Source of the DNA: Begonia masoniana | Lineage: Eukaryota; Streptophyta; Magnoliopsida; Cucurbitales; Begoniaceae | Length of the DNA: 64,000 nucleotides | Direction of reading: 5' to 3' | Assembly (NCBI GenBank): GCA_022432975.1 | Contig: CM039509.1 | Span: 28,305,511-28,369,510, forward strand | Part shown: positions 23,086 to 36,049 of the stretch, in pieces | Layout: each line of letters begins with the position of its first letter | Numbering within the stretch: the stretch's first letter is position 1 | Translations under genes and position numbers: made by a program | The notes under the pieces: generated by a model | Seen by the model: the letters and a program-made list of their open reading frames with translations, nothing else | Databases searched by the model: none | What the model was told of the DNA's origin: nothing

Positions 23086-25979
23086 TTACTCGCCGCCCAA
23101 ACAGCAACCTTGTCCTCAAGGTTAAAGTGAGGAAATTGAGTCTGAATCAGCTCCACCATCTCCCATGTAGCATCCTCCTTTGGCATATTTCTCCAGCGAA
23201 TGAGAACTTCCCTGGCAGTCGAGGTGTCTTGCTGATGAGGCCGCACACCAAGGACCTCGTCTGGTTCTGTAATCAGTTCCATCTCTTCAGATAACGTAGA
23301 TGGTAATTCAATGACTCTATCTTGAGTACCCAAAGCTCTCCGTAATAACGAAACATGAAAGACATTATGAATTTGAGCAGAATCTGGTAACTTCAACTTG
23401 TAAGCGACTTGACCTATCTTGGACACTATCTGATAAGGGCCATAGAAGCGGGGTCCGAGTTTGTCATTTCGTTTCCGAGCCAATGTCCGTTGCCTATATG
23501 GCTGTAGCTTGACGTACACCCAATCTCCTACCAAAAAAGTTACATCCCTTCGCTTCCCATCAGCCACCTCTTTCATGCGGGCCTGTGCTCGAGACAAATG
23601 AGTTTGTAGCAAGTCAAGAATAGCATCTCTCTCCTGAAGCAAATCTTCCACTGATTGAACAATTGCCTTTCCCACTCCCACTCGAATTATTGGAGGTGGC
23701 TCTCGACCATAAACTGCCTTGAAAGGAGAAAGTTTGGTAGCTGTGTGAAACGACGTGTTGTACCAGAACTCCGCCCATGGTAGCCATTGAATCCAGGCAC
23801 GTGGTTTGTCGGAAGTAAAACAACGCAAATATGTCTCCAGAGAACGGTTCACTACCTCCGTCTGCCCGTCCGTCTGAGGATGATACGCTGAACTGTGTTT
23901 TAAAGCTGTCCCTTGTAGCTTGAACAACTCTTTCCAAAACATACTCAGAAAAATTTTATCTCTATCACTGACAATTGAGCGCGGGAAACCGTGTAGTCGG
24001 ACCACCTCTTTAAAAAACACCACTGCGATAGAATGAGCTGTAAATGGATGTTTCAACGCAATAAAGTGGGCATACTTACTTAGACGATCCACAACAACCA
24101 AGATAGCAGTGTGCCCCTCAGAACGCGGAAGCCCTTCAATGAAATCCATGGATATGTCCTCCCAAATGGCCGTGGGAATCGGGAGAGGTTGCAAGAGGCC
24201 TGCTGGTGCTAAGGCTTGATATTTACTCCGCTGACACACATCACATTCGGCCACAAACTTCTTTACACGACTGCTCATACCTGTCCAACAGAATTCTGCA
24301 GCTAGGCGTTGATAGGTCTTAACGGCACCGGAGTGACCCCCCATTGCGGAACCGTGAAACTCCCGAAGTAATGCTGGAATTAATGCAGAATTTTCTGTTA
24401 AAACCAAACGATTTTTGAAATACAATCGATTATTGTGCAGCACATAGTCCCTTGGCCCCTCATTTTGCTGCTGGAGTTGAGTCACAATGCTGAATAAGCG
24501 TGGGTCCTCCTGAATCTCCTTAGCAATGTCTTCCCAAGGCAGAATTGTAGTAAAAGAAAGTGCGACTAGTGTAGGTGTAGTCGATCTTCTAGAAAGAGCA
24601 TCAGCTGCCTTATTGTCTAAACCCGGTTTGTACTGGATGTCGAAATCATAGCCCATAATTTTTGTGAGCCATTTTTGATGTTCTACATTGACCATGCGTT
24701 GCTCAAGTAAATATTTTAGGCTTCGTTGATCTGTGCGAACTATAAAATGGCGGCCTAGCAAGTATGGTCTCCACTTAGTAATGGCCAACACGATAGCCCG
24801 TAACTCCCTCTCGTACACCGATTCACCCTGCGCTCGTGTAGATAATTTTTGGCTAAAGAATGCAATCACTCGACCCCCTTGCATTAGAACGGCCCCGATT
24901 CCATCGCCCGATGCATCGGTCTCTACCACAAACGTCTTGGAAAAATCGGGTAAAGCCAATACCGGTACCGTCGTCATAGCTACCTTTAATTTTTGTAAAG
25001 CCGTTTCTGCCTCCTTCGACCATAGGAAGGCATCTTTCTTTAATAGGGCAGTTAGGGGAGCAGCTAATTTCCCGTACCCTTCCACAAACCTATGGTAATA
25101 GCCGATGAGTCCCAAAAACCCTCGTAGTTCCTTCAAATTTCTAGGTGTGGGCCAATGGAGCATAGCCTCTACCTTTGCGGTGTCCACTGCCACTCCCTTA
25201 GAGGAAATAATGTGCCCCAAATACTCCAATTGAGGCTGAGCAAAGAAACATTTGGATGGGTTGACATATAACTGATTGTCCTTTAATACGGTCAGTACAA
25301 CCTCCAGATGACGAAGATGAGCCTCTAAATCCATACTATAAATCAAAATGTCATCAAAGAAGACCAATACAAAACGCCGCAAGAAGGGTTTGAACAGTTG
25401 ATTCATCAAAGCTTGGAAGGTAGAAGGGGCGTTGGTTAGCCCAAATGGCATGACTAGAAATTCATAGTGGCCCTCATGAGTACTAAAGGCAGTTTTTGGC
25501 ACGTCCTCCTGACATACGCGAATCTGGTGATATCCTGACCTCAGATCCAGCTTAGAAAATATAGTGGCACCTGCCAACTCGTCCAGCAGTTCATCAACGC
25601 GTGGAATGGGAAACTTATTAGGAATTGTGACCTTATTTAAGGCCCGATAATCAACACAAAACCGCCAGCTGCCATTCTTTTTCTTAACTAAAATTACAGG
25701 ACTGGAATAGGGGCTGCAACTTGCTTGGATAATACCGGCCACTAACAATTCGCCCACTAATTTTTCTATTTCGTCCTTTTGAACGTGCGGGTACCGATAT
25801 GGTCTTATTGAAACCGGAGGAACGCCGGGAGCCAACTCGATATGATGGTCCAGAACCCGTTGGGGTGGTAGTCCTTGAGGCATAGCAAAAAGCTCCTGAA
25901 ATGAGCTCAATAACGTTGCAACCTCCGGGTGTAGAAGGGAAATTTCTTCAGTAACGAGGCCCTGTAATTCCACCAGCAA
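23025..25979 (-). CDS. pol: R Pol: reverse transcriptase-RNase H-integrase-chromodomain
   Basis: A 984-codon open frame. RT spans about residues 60-260 with PVILVKKKNGSWRFCVDYR, KLDLRSGYHQIRV and the active site VLVFFDDILIYS. RNase H follows (VVETDASGDGIGAVLMQ, then YERELRAIVLAI). Integrase has the HHCC finger (HGSAMGGHSGAVKTYQRL...CDVCQRSKYQ) and the catalytic core (ISMDFIEGLPRS, IVSDRDKIF, YHPQTDGQTEVVNRSLE). A chromodomain near the end carries VLIRWRNMPKEDATWE. It would reverse-transcribe and integrate element R, the chromodomain steering it to marked chromatin. It has no stop or frameshift, unlike gag/protease upstream. The true start is uncertain because pol is normally part of a longer polyprotein; 25,979 is only the first ATG after the frame opens. 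Confidence 0.93.
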   Translation of the reverse strand: MLVELQGLVTEEISLLHPEVATLLSSFQELFAMPQGLPPQRVLDHHIELAPGVPPVSIRPYRYPHVQKDEIEKLVGELLVAGIIQASCSPYSSPVILVKKKNGSWRFCVDYRALNKVTIPNKFPIPRVDELLDELAGATIFSKLDLRSGYHQIRVCQEDVPKTAFSTHEGHYEFLVMPFGLTNAPSTFQALMNQLFKPFLRRFVLVFFDDILIYSMDLEAHLRHLEVVLTVLKDNQLYVNPSKCFFAQPQLEYLGHIISSKGVAVDTAKVEAMLHWPTPRNLKELRGFLGLIGYYHRFVEGYGKLAAPLTALLKKDAFLWSKEAETALQKLKVAMTTVPVLALPDFSKTFVVETDASGDGIGAVLMQGGRVIAFFSQKLSTRAQGESVYERELRAIVLAITKWRPYLLGRHFIVRTDQRSLKYLLEQRMVNVEHQKWLTKIMGYDFDIQYKPGLDNKAADALSRRSTTPTLVALSFTTILPWEDIAKEIQEDPRLFSIVTQLQQQNEGPRDYVLHNNRLYFKNRLVLTENSALIPALLREFHGSAMGGHSGAVKTYQRLAAEFCWTGMSSRVKKFVAECDVCQRSKYQALAPAGLLQPLPIPTAIWEDISMDFIEGLPRSEGHTAILVVVDRLSKYAHFIALKHPFTAHSIAVVFFKEVVRLHGFPRSIVSDRDKIFLSMFWKELFKLQGTALKHSSAYHPQTDGQTEVVNRSLETYLRCFTSDKPRAWIQWLPWAEFWYNTSFHTATKLSPFKAVYGREPPPIIRVGVGKAIVQSVEDLLQERDAILDLLQTHLSRAQARMKEVADGKRRDVTFLVGDWVYVKLQPYRQRTLARKRNDKLGPRFYGPYQIVSKIGQVAYKLKLPDSAQIHNVFHVSLLRRALGTQDRVIELPSTLSEEMELITEPDEVLGVRPHQQDTSTAREVLIRWRNMPKEDATWEMVELIQTQFPHFNLEDKVAVWAASNVIKPPVIFTYARRKKENKA

Positions 25980-26071
25980 TCCTGTATCTCCTTGCTCAAA
26001 CTGCTTTACAAAGATTTAAGGGATATCAGGGACTTACCCAAGCTGGGGTCTCCCTGTAAAATCACTTGTTT

Positions 26072-26498
26072 TGTTGGCCATTAACGGAAAATTGCATGGT
26101 AAGGCTCCCCATCGAACACACATTTCCTCTTGAGCCTTCAACCATTTAAATCCCAAAATCAATCATCACTGCCCAAGTTAAGAGGGAAAAAGTTTCAGTA
26201 ACTATACAACCTGGAAAACTGATTTGAATGGCTTACATATACCCGAACCCCTGACCATCATTCCTGTTCCTGTTTTCATAATCACTGTTGGCCATTAACG
26301 GAAAATTGCATGGTAAGGGCTCCCCATCGAAACACACATTTCCTCTTGAGCCTTCAACCATTTAAATCCCAAAATCAGATCAGCACTGCCCAAGTTAAGA
26401 GGGAAAAAGTTTTCAGTAACTATACAACCTGGAAAACTGATTTGAATGGCTTTACATATACCCGAACCCCTGACCATCATTCCTGTTCCTGTTTTCAC
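26072..26498. repeat. Imperfect ~213-bp tandem duplication in R protease-RT spacer
   Basis: 26,072-26,279 and 26,286-26,498 are the same sequence. The first copy differs mainly by missing single bases in short homopolymers (AAGGC/AAGGGC, CGAAC/CGAAAC, GTTTC/GTTTTC, GGCTT/GGCTTT). This breaks the protease-RT frame. The pattern looks more like uncorrected long-read sequence than evolution. Confidence 0.85.
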
Positions 26499-26603
26499 CT
26501 CAAAAGCGCTGGATGTCTCTACTGGGATGTCGAGTTTTTTGACGACCCTGTGTGATACAAAGTTGTGTGTAGCCCCACTGTCAATGAGAACCACCACGTC
26601 TTG
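26295..26603 (-). pseudogene. R retroviral-type aspartic protease (gag C-terminal continuation)
   Basis: The minus-strand frame reads QDVVVLIDSGATHNFVSHRV with the DSGA catalytic triad, then LNLGSADLILGFKWL, the conserved second half of gypsy protease. It continues gag across the solo LTR: both sides carry the TCTTG duplication inside the Gln-Asp codons. It normally cleaves the Gag-Pol precursor. It is cut off from gag by 7.8 kb and from pol by the frame-breaking duplication at 26,072-26,498. Confidence 0.85.
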
Positions 26604-28127
26604 TGTAACACCCGACATTTCGGCCAGGTGATTTTCTGACCATTTTCATTGTCACCCTCTTATTTAACCCTTATGATTTAAAATTTAATGTTAAAACAAA
26701 TTTATTACAAGTTGAGTAAAACTAGGTTGGGTGGCAGTTTTGTAATTAAAATCGATGGATTTAGTATAAATAGGAAATGGAAACCTTAAACCTCACTTTA
26801 TTTGTAATATCCGGCTTGTACGGATTTTTTGAATATATTATTATTATATTATTGGATGGTATTTTTGGAAATACGTTAAATCAGGTCCATTTTACAAAAA
26901 GGAAGCGTCATTACGATCCTAACGACTAATTGGAATTTTAAGGAATTTATGGGAATTTTCGGAGATTAAACGCTATATTCCGAGTAATTACCACTATCGT
27001 AAAGTAATTTACGTTTTACTAAAAATAGCAAATGAAGTCCGAATTGCGAACGGACAGTTTTAATAAAGCCCTGGCAATAAATAGGAGTTATTGACAAAAT
27101 ATGGAGTTTTCGAAAATCCGAATCGTTAGCCGATTAACGAAACGAAGGACGAAACAAGAGCTAAGGGCGAAATGGTAATTTGCAAAGTCAATTTTTATAA
27201 AATATCACAAACCTTCTTCTCTCCCTCACTTTCTTTCTTCTTCTCTGGATCGCACGAACAGAGGCGATTTTTCCTCCTCTGGCCGCCGGCGATTTCATCA
27301 TTTCCGACCTCCGTCCGACCTCCGATCAACCCGATTTCTTCACGTTTTCTTCCTCTCTCGCTACCCTCGGTATGTAGCTTTAGTCTTGGGTCGTTTATTT
27401 CGAGTTTGGTTTGATTTAGGGTTAGGGTTTAAATTAGGTTTTCCGTTAAAAACGTGATTTAGGCTTCGTAATTAATCGGTTAGCTATAATTACCTATATA
27501 TTGAGCGTATTGAACGTTATTGGACGAAGAAAAGTCGAATTGCGAAAAAGTTATAAATTGGTAAAATTTCGGGTTTTAGGGAAAAACTCGTTATTTGAGA
27601 ATTTGGATAATCGAGCTTTAATTAACGTTCGAAATGCTCTAATTAGCTAAGTGGAGAATTTAGGAGAATTCGCTAGTTAAGGATTTTGTAATTTGGACGT
27701 TTATAGTTTAAATCGGTTCTAACTATGAATATCGTGTTTCTCACAGACACACGACTCCCGTGGACGAAGCTAGTGATTCAGTGCGCTCCAGGTAAGTTTT
27801 CGTGACTTACTTTGACCCAAAGGTCTGCACCATACTCCGTCGTCGTCTCGAGAATACTCGAGGAACTGTTTGTTTTATGTTATTCTGGTTGGGTAGTTAG
27901 GTTAGTTGTTTATAGGTTCTGCTTTACTGCCATGAATGTATGCACGTTGGTTGTTTACTTTCTGCTTATATGAACTGTTCATGCATCACGAATTTCAAAT
28001 GTCATGAAAATGGATTTCCGCACGTGTTTTAAGAAAAGAAAGGTAATCTGTAATTAATGAATGTAATCTTTTTCTGGTTACGCGAGGTGGGGCTCAGGCA
28101 TGGCTGTAGGTTTTTTTTGAGCATGTA

Positions 28128-28141
28128 CCCCCCCCCCCCCC
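28128..28141. repeat. C14 homopolymer conserved in T2 LTRs
   Basis: The same position in the other two T2 LTRs holds G15 (56,387-56,401) and G11 (63,624-63,634), read on the opposite strand. Confidence 0.9.
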
Positions 28142-28951
28142 ATCTAAGTGGAAAGTGGTAGTTCGACCGCGGAATGTATCCTTTCCATTTAGTGGGCTGA
28201 GATCTCGGTGACGATTCTGTCTGTGACGTAATGTATATGAAATGTATCTGTAAATGAATCTGTAAAAGCATCTGTAAATGAAACGTTTTCTGAATGGCAT
28301 ACGCACGCATGCATGCATCTGCATTTACTTAGCTTACTGAGATTTCAATATCTCATATGTGTCTGTATGGTGTAGGTAATCTCTTAGGCGATATTGAGCC
28401 AGGTGAGGACGACGTTCCTCCTCCTGACGAGGGATGCAGTTGATGGATGATTGCTGTGGGAGTGCGCTGGGGCAGTCGAGGCGCGATACGACCCGTGGGG
28501 ATGTATGTCTGGACTCTGGGTTTATTTTGGGATGTTTTGAGTTGATAATTGTATAGTATATTTAGGTTGTTTGGATCTGGATAGGATTAGATAACGTTTT
28601 TATAATTGTATGTAAAACGTTTTGGTTTAAACTGTTTAATGAATGTTTTGTAATCGTTTTGATTGGTTTAGGTTGATACGGTTAAGCTCGATGTTTAGGT
28701 ACATCCACGCAGTTGGACTCCGCAAAGTCCGACTCGAGTCGATTGAGTTTAGAATACGTTTAAATTGGATTTAAGTAGATTTAAGTTGGGAGTTATATGA
28801 AATTTTGTGTAAAGAAATGGTGGTTTGCTCTCTGGAAATCGGATTCCAGAGAGCAACCAGTTATGTGATATGTTAAATGCTGTAAAATGATAAGTGTTTG
28901 AAGTAAGAAGGGTGTTTGAAGTAAGAAGGATTGAAGTATTGGGGATCGCTG

Positions 28952-29168
28952 CTTAAGCGATCGATCTCTGCAAACTGCAGAGATCGATCGCCGCCCTTAT
29001 GTAGGTAAGCAGCGATTGATCTCTGCAGTTGGCAGAGATCAATCGCCCCTGGTTGCTGCATGCATTACAGCATGCAGCGATCGATCTCTGCAAGTTGCAG
29101 AGATCGATCGCTGCAACGCATTTTGCATGCAGCGATTGATCTCTGCAGTTGGCAGAGATCGATCGCTG
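28952..29168. repeat. Palindromic GATCGATC/CTCTGCA tandem array (T2 solo LTR)
   Basis: Repeated units of about 40-60 bp, each an inverted repeat such as GCGATCGATCTCTGCA with its complement TGCAGAGATCGATCGC. The matching position in the full T2 element (55,408-55,620) carries a sequence-diverged array with the same design. Confidence 0.8.
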
Positions 29169-29373
29169 CCTCTATTTTCAGGGGCTTAATCCCGATTTTG
29201 CCCTCCCGTTTTCTGAATTGTTTTAAATGAATTTTATTAAATGTTTTAAGTATTAAAGGTTTTGTTTTAAGAAATTTCAAAGTTTGATTTCAATTCCGTT
29301 TTCAGTTCTGTTTTCAATTTCAGTTTAGATTCCGCGTAAGGTTTTATTAAAGTAATAGGTATATATAAAAAAA

Positions 29374-29897
<524 letters not shown>

Positions 29898-30400
29898 GGG
29901 AAATACGGGTACAGTTTTAGGGGTGTTACATTATTACCACTGTAGCCGACATTCCCTCTCGGCGATTTCTTTTCTCCTAAGTTCTTGCTCTCGGCTACCA
30001 AAACTTCCCTTTACCGACGGCTGGTTTTGAGCTTACCCTTCTCTGCAAATCCACACCCGAGGTATGAAAGGGACAATGTAGTCATATTTTTAGCAGTGGC
30101 CGAGTGTTAAGACTTTCAAAATCTGAGAGTAGAAATGTCATCCTGAATCGATTCTGAACATTTTAAGTAACCAACCTCGGATTTAACCAATGGTAAAACC
30201 TGTCCAGCTAGTTTTGGATTTCAGACTGCAGTGTGGCAAACATGAGGATCGGAATGACTTTAGCTATTAGATCCTAGGATGGTTTATGATTAGGACTATT
30301 AGGACTTTGTTTTAACTACTGTAATGTACACGTTTTAGGTGAAGAAGTTTAAAGGAAAGAAGCTCGATTGCTAAGGAATCCAGGTAAGTGAAGTATTAAG

Positions 30401-31366
<966 letters not shown>

Positions 31367-31404
31367 CCAATGACTATTAAGTGCAGAACGGGGAAAGACT
31401 ACGT

Positions 31405-31640
31405 TATGTATGACTCGCGAATTCTCCCACTGGTGGAGGCCGAGTTATGATATGTGTGACTCGCGAAATCTCCCACTGGTGGAGGCCGAGGTAATGATCT
31501 GTATGACTCGCAAATCTCCCACTGGGGGAGGCCGAGTAATGATATGTATGGCTCGCGAATTCTCCCACTGGGGAAGGACGAGGATGTATCATGATTGCCG
31601 CGATAGGCAAATGATTATGTACGACTGCCGCGATAGGCAA
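31405..31640. repeat. Tandem 'CTCGCGAATTCTCCCACTGG' block
   Basis: Four units of about 50-57 bp containing GACTCGCGAA and CTCCCACTGG(T/G)GGAGGCCGAG, followed by two 30-bp units with GACTGCCGCGATAGGCAAATG. The position in the LTR is like that of the repeats at 16,333-16,625 in T3. Confidence 0.85.
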
Positions 31641-32164
31641 ATGGACTATGTACTCCCTGTCTTTCTCCCTCGTCTCCTGCCCTTAATACATGTTATGTAA
31701 AATGATAAAAGATGAACATGAATGAAGAATGGTTTATGAACTTATGTCTCTTTAAATTGTGTACTCATGTATATCTGTCAGCATGCATTCCCTAAGGCTT
31801 ATAGTTAAACCTTATGGTGTAGGTGAAGAAAGTTCAGGTGAGGATGTTATGTTCAAAGAGGATGCTTAAGGCTGGTTGCTGGAGGATGCTCAAGGTGACA
31901 GTGCGGGACTGGAGAGGCGATTTATGACCCCTGGTTAAGACTCTATGTTACAGTATGTTAAAGAATATGGTAGTTTAAGTAGGATGAGATTATTTTAAAA
32001 CGTTGAGCTTTGAAACTGTCTAGTGGATCACTGAGTCAGGGAATGATTATATAGATTTATAAATGGTCTGTTGCTTAAGTCTTCCGCTATATGCATTTTG
32101 AATGAGTTGTGTTTTCTTTCTGTTGGAAGGAGTCATTTGATGATTTAGAGTTCTCTACCGTTAA

Positions 32165-32412
32165 GACGGAAGCTGGAAGAGGTAGTCTTCCGGCTGACGT
32201 CATCGGCAGATGCCGAAGGATAGTTGTGATGGTTTAGTCTTCTGGTTGACGTCATCGGCAGATGCCGGAGAGTTAATTGTTGATGGTTTAGTCTTCCGGC
32301 TGACGTCATCGGCAGATGCCGAAGGGTGAGTTGTTTGTGGTTAGTCTTCCGGCTGACGTCATCGGCAGAGCGAAGGATAGTTGTATGATGGTTTAGTCTT
32401 CCGGATGACGTC
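32165..32412. repeat. TGACGTCA array in T1-like solo LTR
   Basis: Five copies of a unit of about 50 bp holding GTCTTCCGG(C/A)TGACGTCA followed in most by TCGGCAGATGCCGAAGG. It is the reverse-strand counterpart of the array at 4,737-4,925 in T1 and lies directly beside the 35-bp satellite, with which it shares the CCGGAAGATG core. Confidence 0.85.
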
Positions 32413-34067
32413 ACCAGAAGATGTAAATGTGTGTTGTCGCTTAGCGACCGGAAGATGTAAAATGTGTTTTGTCGTTTAGCAACCGGAAGATGTAAAATGT
32501 GTGTTGTCGACTTAGCGACCGGAAGATGTAAATGTGTTTTGTCGTTTACGACCGGAAGATGTAAATGTAGCGACCGGAAGATGTAAAATGTGTGTTGTCG
32601 CTTAGCGACCGGAAGATGTAAAATGTGTGTTGTCGCTTAGCGACCGGAAGATGTAAAATGTGTGTTGTCGCTTAGCGACCGGAAGATGTAAAATGTGTGT
32701 TGTCGCTTAGCGACCGGAAGATGTAAAATGTGTGTTGTCGCTTAGCGACCGGAAGATGTAAAATGTGTGTTGTCGCTTAGCGACCGGAAGATGTAAAATG
32801 TGTGTTGTCGCTTAGCGACCGGAAGATGTAAAATGTGTGTTGTCGCTTAGCGACCGGAAGATGTAAAATGTGTGTTGTCGCTTAGCGACCGGAAGATGTA
32901 AAATGTGTGTTGTCGCTTAGCGACCGGAAGATGTAAAATGTGTGTTGTCGCTTAGCGACCGGAAGATGTAAAATGTGTGTTGTCGCTTAGCGACCGGAAG
33001 ATGTAAAATGTGTGTTGTCGCTTAGCGACCGGAAGATGTAAAATGTGTGTTGTCGCTTAGCGACCGGAAGATGTAAAATGTGTGTTGTCGCTTAGCGACC
33101 GGAAGATGTAAAATGTGTGTTGTCGCTTAGCGACCGGAAGATGTAAAATGTGTGTTGTCGCTTAGCGACCGGAAGATGTAAAATGTGTGTTGTCGCTTAG
33201 CGACCGGAAGATGTAAAATGTGTGTTGTCGCTTAGCGACCGGAAGATGTAAAATGTGTGTTGTCGCTTAGCGACCGGAAGATGTAAAATGTGTGTTGTCG
33301 CTTAGCGACCGGAAGATGTAAAATGTGTGTTGTCGCTTAGCGACCGGAAGATGTAAAATGTGTGTTGTCGCTTAGCGACCGGAAGATGTAAAATGTGTGT
33401 TGTCGCTTAGCGACCGGAAGATGTAAAATGTGTGTTGTCGCTTAGCGACCGGAAGATGTAAAATGTGTGTTGTCGCTTAGCGACCGGAAGATGTAAAATG
33501 TGTGTTGTCGCTTAGCGACCGGAAGATGTAAAATGTGTGTTGTCGCTTAGCGACCGGAAGATGTAAAATGTGTGTTGTCGCTTAGCGACCGGAAGATGTA
33601 AAATGTGTGTTGTCGCTTAGCGACCGGAAGATGTAAAATGTGTGTTGTCGCTTAGCGACCGGAAGATGTAAAATGTGTGTTGTCGCTTAGCGACCGGAAG
33701 ATGTAAAATGTGTGTTGTCGCTTAGCGACCGGAAGATGTAAAATGTGTGTTGTCGCTTAGCGACCGGAAGATGTAAAATGTGTGTTGTCGCTTAGCGACC
33801 GGAAGATGTAAAATGTGTGTTGTCGCTTAGCGACCGGAAGATGTAAAATGTGTGTTGTCGCTTAGCGACCGGAAGATGTAAAATGTGTGTTGTCGCTTAG
33901 CGACCGGAAGATGTAAAATGTGTGTTGTCGCTTAGCGACCGGAAGATGTAAAATGTGTGTTGTCGCTTAGCGACCGGAAGATGTAAAATGTGTGTTGTCG
34001 CTTAGCGACCGGAAGATGTAAAATGTGTGTTGTCGCTTAGCGACCGGAAGATGTAAAATGTGTGTTG
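32413..34067. repeat. 35-bp satellite, about 47 copies
   Basis: The unit contains CCGGAAGATGTAAAATG, TGTGTTGTCG and the small hairpin GTCGCTTAGCGAC. The first five or so copies vary (TTTTGTCG, missing A, shortened units); from about 32,570 to 34,067 the copies look identical. There are no spacers. Confidence 0.95.
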
Positions 34068-34385
34068 CCTGCAAACCGAGTGGTATTAAGTTAAGAGAAT
34101 TGAGGGGCACCTCCTCTTTTCCCGAAATGTCAAGAAGCCAATGACCGAGTTAGTCGCTCGACTCTGTGAAGGTTGAGCCGGAGAGGCCGTGGGAAGTAGG
34201 GCACGAGAGGATTCGTCCTCCTTAATGGTTCTGCGTTTCTATTACCAGTTTAAAAAAAAATATATGTTAAATGTGAAAGTCTATTGAGAGATAGTAAGCG
34301 AATGTAATAATAGTAAAAGTCAAGCAAACGATTAATGAAAGAATATGAACACGTGACGGCTCCTGGCCGGGGTCGTTACATCTTG

Positions 34386-35633
34386 TCCTCTTACTGTGCC
34401 ACGAATTTTGAAAGAATCAGGGGAAGAAAATCCCACCATGGAATTGAGAGATAGTTGCGCTAATTCAACTCCTTCTGAACAGTCTGCTTCCTTGAGAGTG
34501 TCATCCTCCTCTGCGCCCTGTTCTTCGTCAGGTTCAACTTCATCGTAACAGATGAGTACCTGTAGTTCTTTTGCCCTACAGTGATGCCCGGGAAAGTAGC
34601 GCTCATCGCAGCGAAAACATAGGCCCTTATCTCTCTTTGCCATCATTTCTGCCTCCGACAGACGCCGGAGAGGACCTGCAGGGCGACTGGTTTGGGCGAC
34701 GGTGGAGGGCGATTTCGCTGGTTGACTAGCATGCGCCACTGGCGCTGGAGGAGAAGAACGAAATGGGCTCGCTGGTGAGCCCCAACGTGTGGTATGATTC
34801 GTAGGTATGAAGCCCGACTGGCCTACCCGGTTCGGCTCAGTTCCACGCACACCCGACCCAGGCCCAGATCGACTCAGCAAAGAAAGCTTGTCTTCTGCTC
34901 TCTGCGCTGCTAACAGCATTTCGTCCAAACCCGTCGGCCGACTCCCCAACAACTCGGCACGGATGTCGTCCTTCAAGCCAAGCATGAACTGTGCTTCAAG
35001 CAAATGGTCTGGGACGTCACAAAAATGCGAAGCTGCTCGTTCAAAAGCTTGACGGTATTCCCGCACTGTCCCCCCTTGTTTCATCTGCAAAAAGCACTCC
35101 GAGAGAGTACCCTCCAACGAAGATCGGAATCTGTCCAAGAGGCGACCCCGAAAATCCACCCAACCTCGGAAGGGACGACGTCGTTCTTCCCATTGGAACC
35201 ATGCCAGTGCCTCCCCCTCAATATGTACTGCCACCCAATGAAATTTCTCGGTCTCGGACAGAGATTGAAAGGCGAAGAACCGCTCCACGCGAAAGAGCCA
35301 ATCATCCGGGTCTCCTCCGGCAAAGATGGGCATTTCCATACGTCGGCTCAGGTGCTCTTCTTTCCACCCTTCTCCTCCTCTTTCATCTAGCGGGCCTTGG
35401 CAACTCGATTGCCCTGCCTGTTCCTCTGTCGGTTTCATTTTCCCTTTATCCCATTGCCAAGGTCCAGCCGTGGGCATCATCGCAGCCATCGACTTCATAT
35501 CGGCTATAGCTGTCGTCAAGTTCACAATGCTTTCCTTAATAGTACCGATTTCCAGCCACAAGTCACCCTGTGGTAATGGATCATCTGTCACAATGGATTT
35601 CCCCTGTACTTGAGATTGCTTCTTTCCGGCCAT
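34386..35633 (-). pseudogene. gag: R Gag, separated from its protease by a solo LTR
   Basis: Starts 13 bases past the primer site. About 416 codons: a Met/Gln-rich N-terminus, a central Gag domain (MEMPIFAGGDPDDWLFRVERF, then EALAWFQWEERRRPF and the YRQAFERAASHF stretch), a Pro/Ser linker and a zinc knuckle CFRCDERYFPGHHC (about residue 338). The acidic C-terminus leads towards protease (FKIRGTVRGQDV) but the solo LTR inserted there adds a foreign tail ending at 34,332. It would form particles around R RNA. The frame before the insertion is intact. Confidence 0.88.
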
Positions 35634-35646
35634 TGTCCAAGTCGCT

Positions 35647-35658
35647 GCTCTGATACCA
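35647..35658 (-). other. R primer-binding site, tRNA-iMet
   Basis: Minus strand TGGTATCAGAGC, one base inside the 5' LTR. Confidence 0.9.
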
Positions 35659-35659
35659 A

Positions 35660-36044
35660 TGTTATGGTCTCTGTTCTATCAAAGAAAACTTATAACAATG
35701 AACCAATAAAGCAACAGAGCAATCCAGGTACTATTGCAATAATCCAACAGTCAGAAGACCAAATTCATCAAGAACAAGAAAATGTAGAAGAATTTTAGAG
35801 CTCCTACTCTCTCCCATTTTTTCCAAGTTTCCCCCCCCCCCCCCCCCCCCCTACTCTCCTATCATTTCTGTGTCACCTATATTTCTCCCTTCTAACAGAA
35901 TTTCAACATAAACTTCCCTCTTTACCCCTCCTATTATAGCAACATTTATTTAAAAATAAAGCTATTAAATATAACTGCATATCTCAAGCCTTGTTCTCTT
36001 TCTTCCTCCTAGCATACGTGAAGATGACCGGTGGTTTTATAACA
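35660..36044 (-). repeat. R 5' LTR (385 bp)
   Basis: Pairs with 22,714-23,085. A C-run near 35,830-35,850 is about 14 bases longer than in the partner and accounts for the size difference. Confidence 0.92.
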
Positions 36045-36049
36045 GGTTG

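Noticed and set aside
32413..34067. CRISPR-like regular repeat array
   Set aside because: There are no unique spacers; units are head-to-tail, and the genome is a plant's. It is a satellite.
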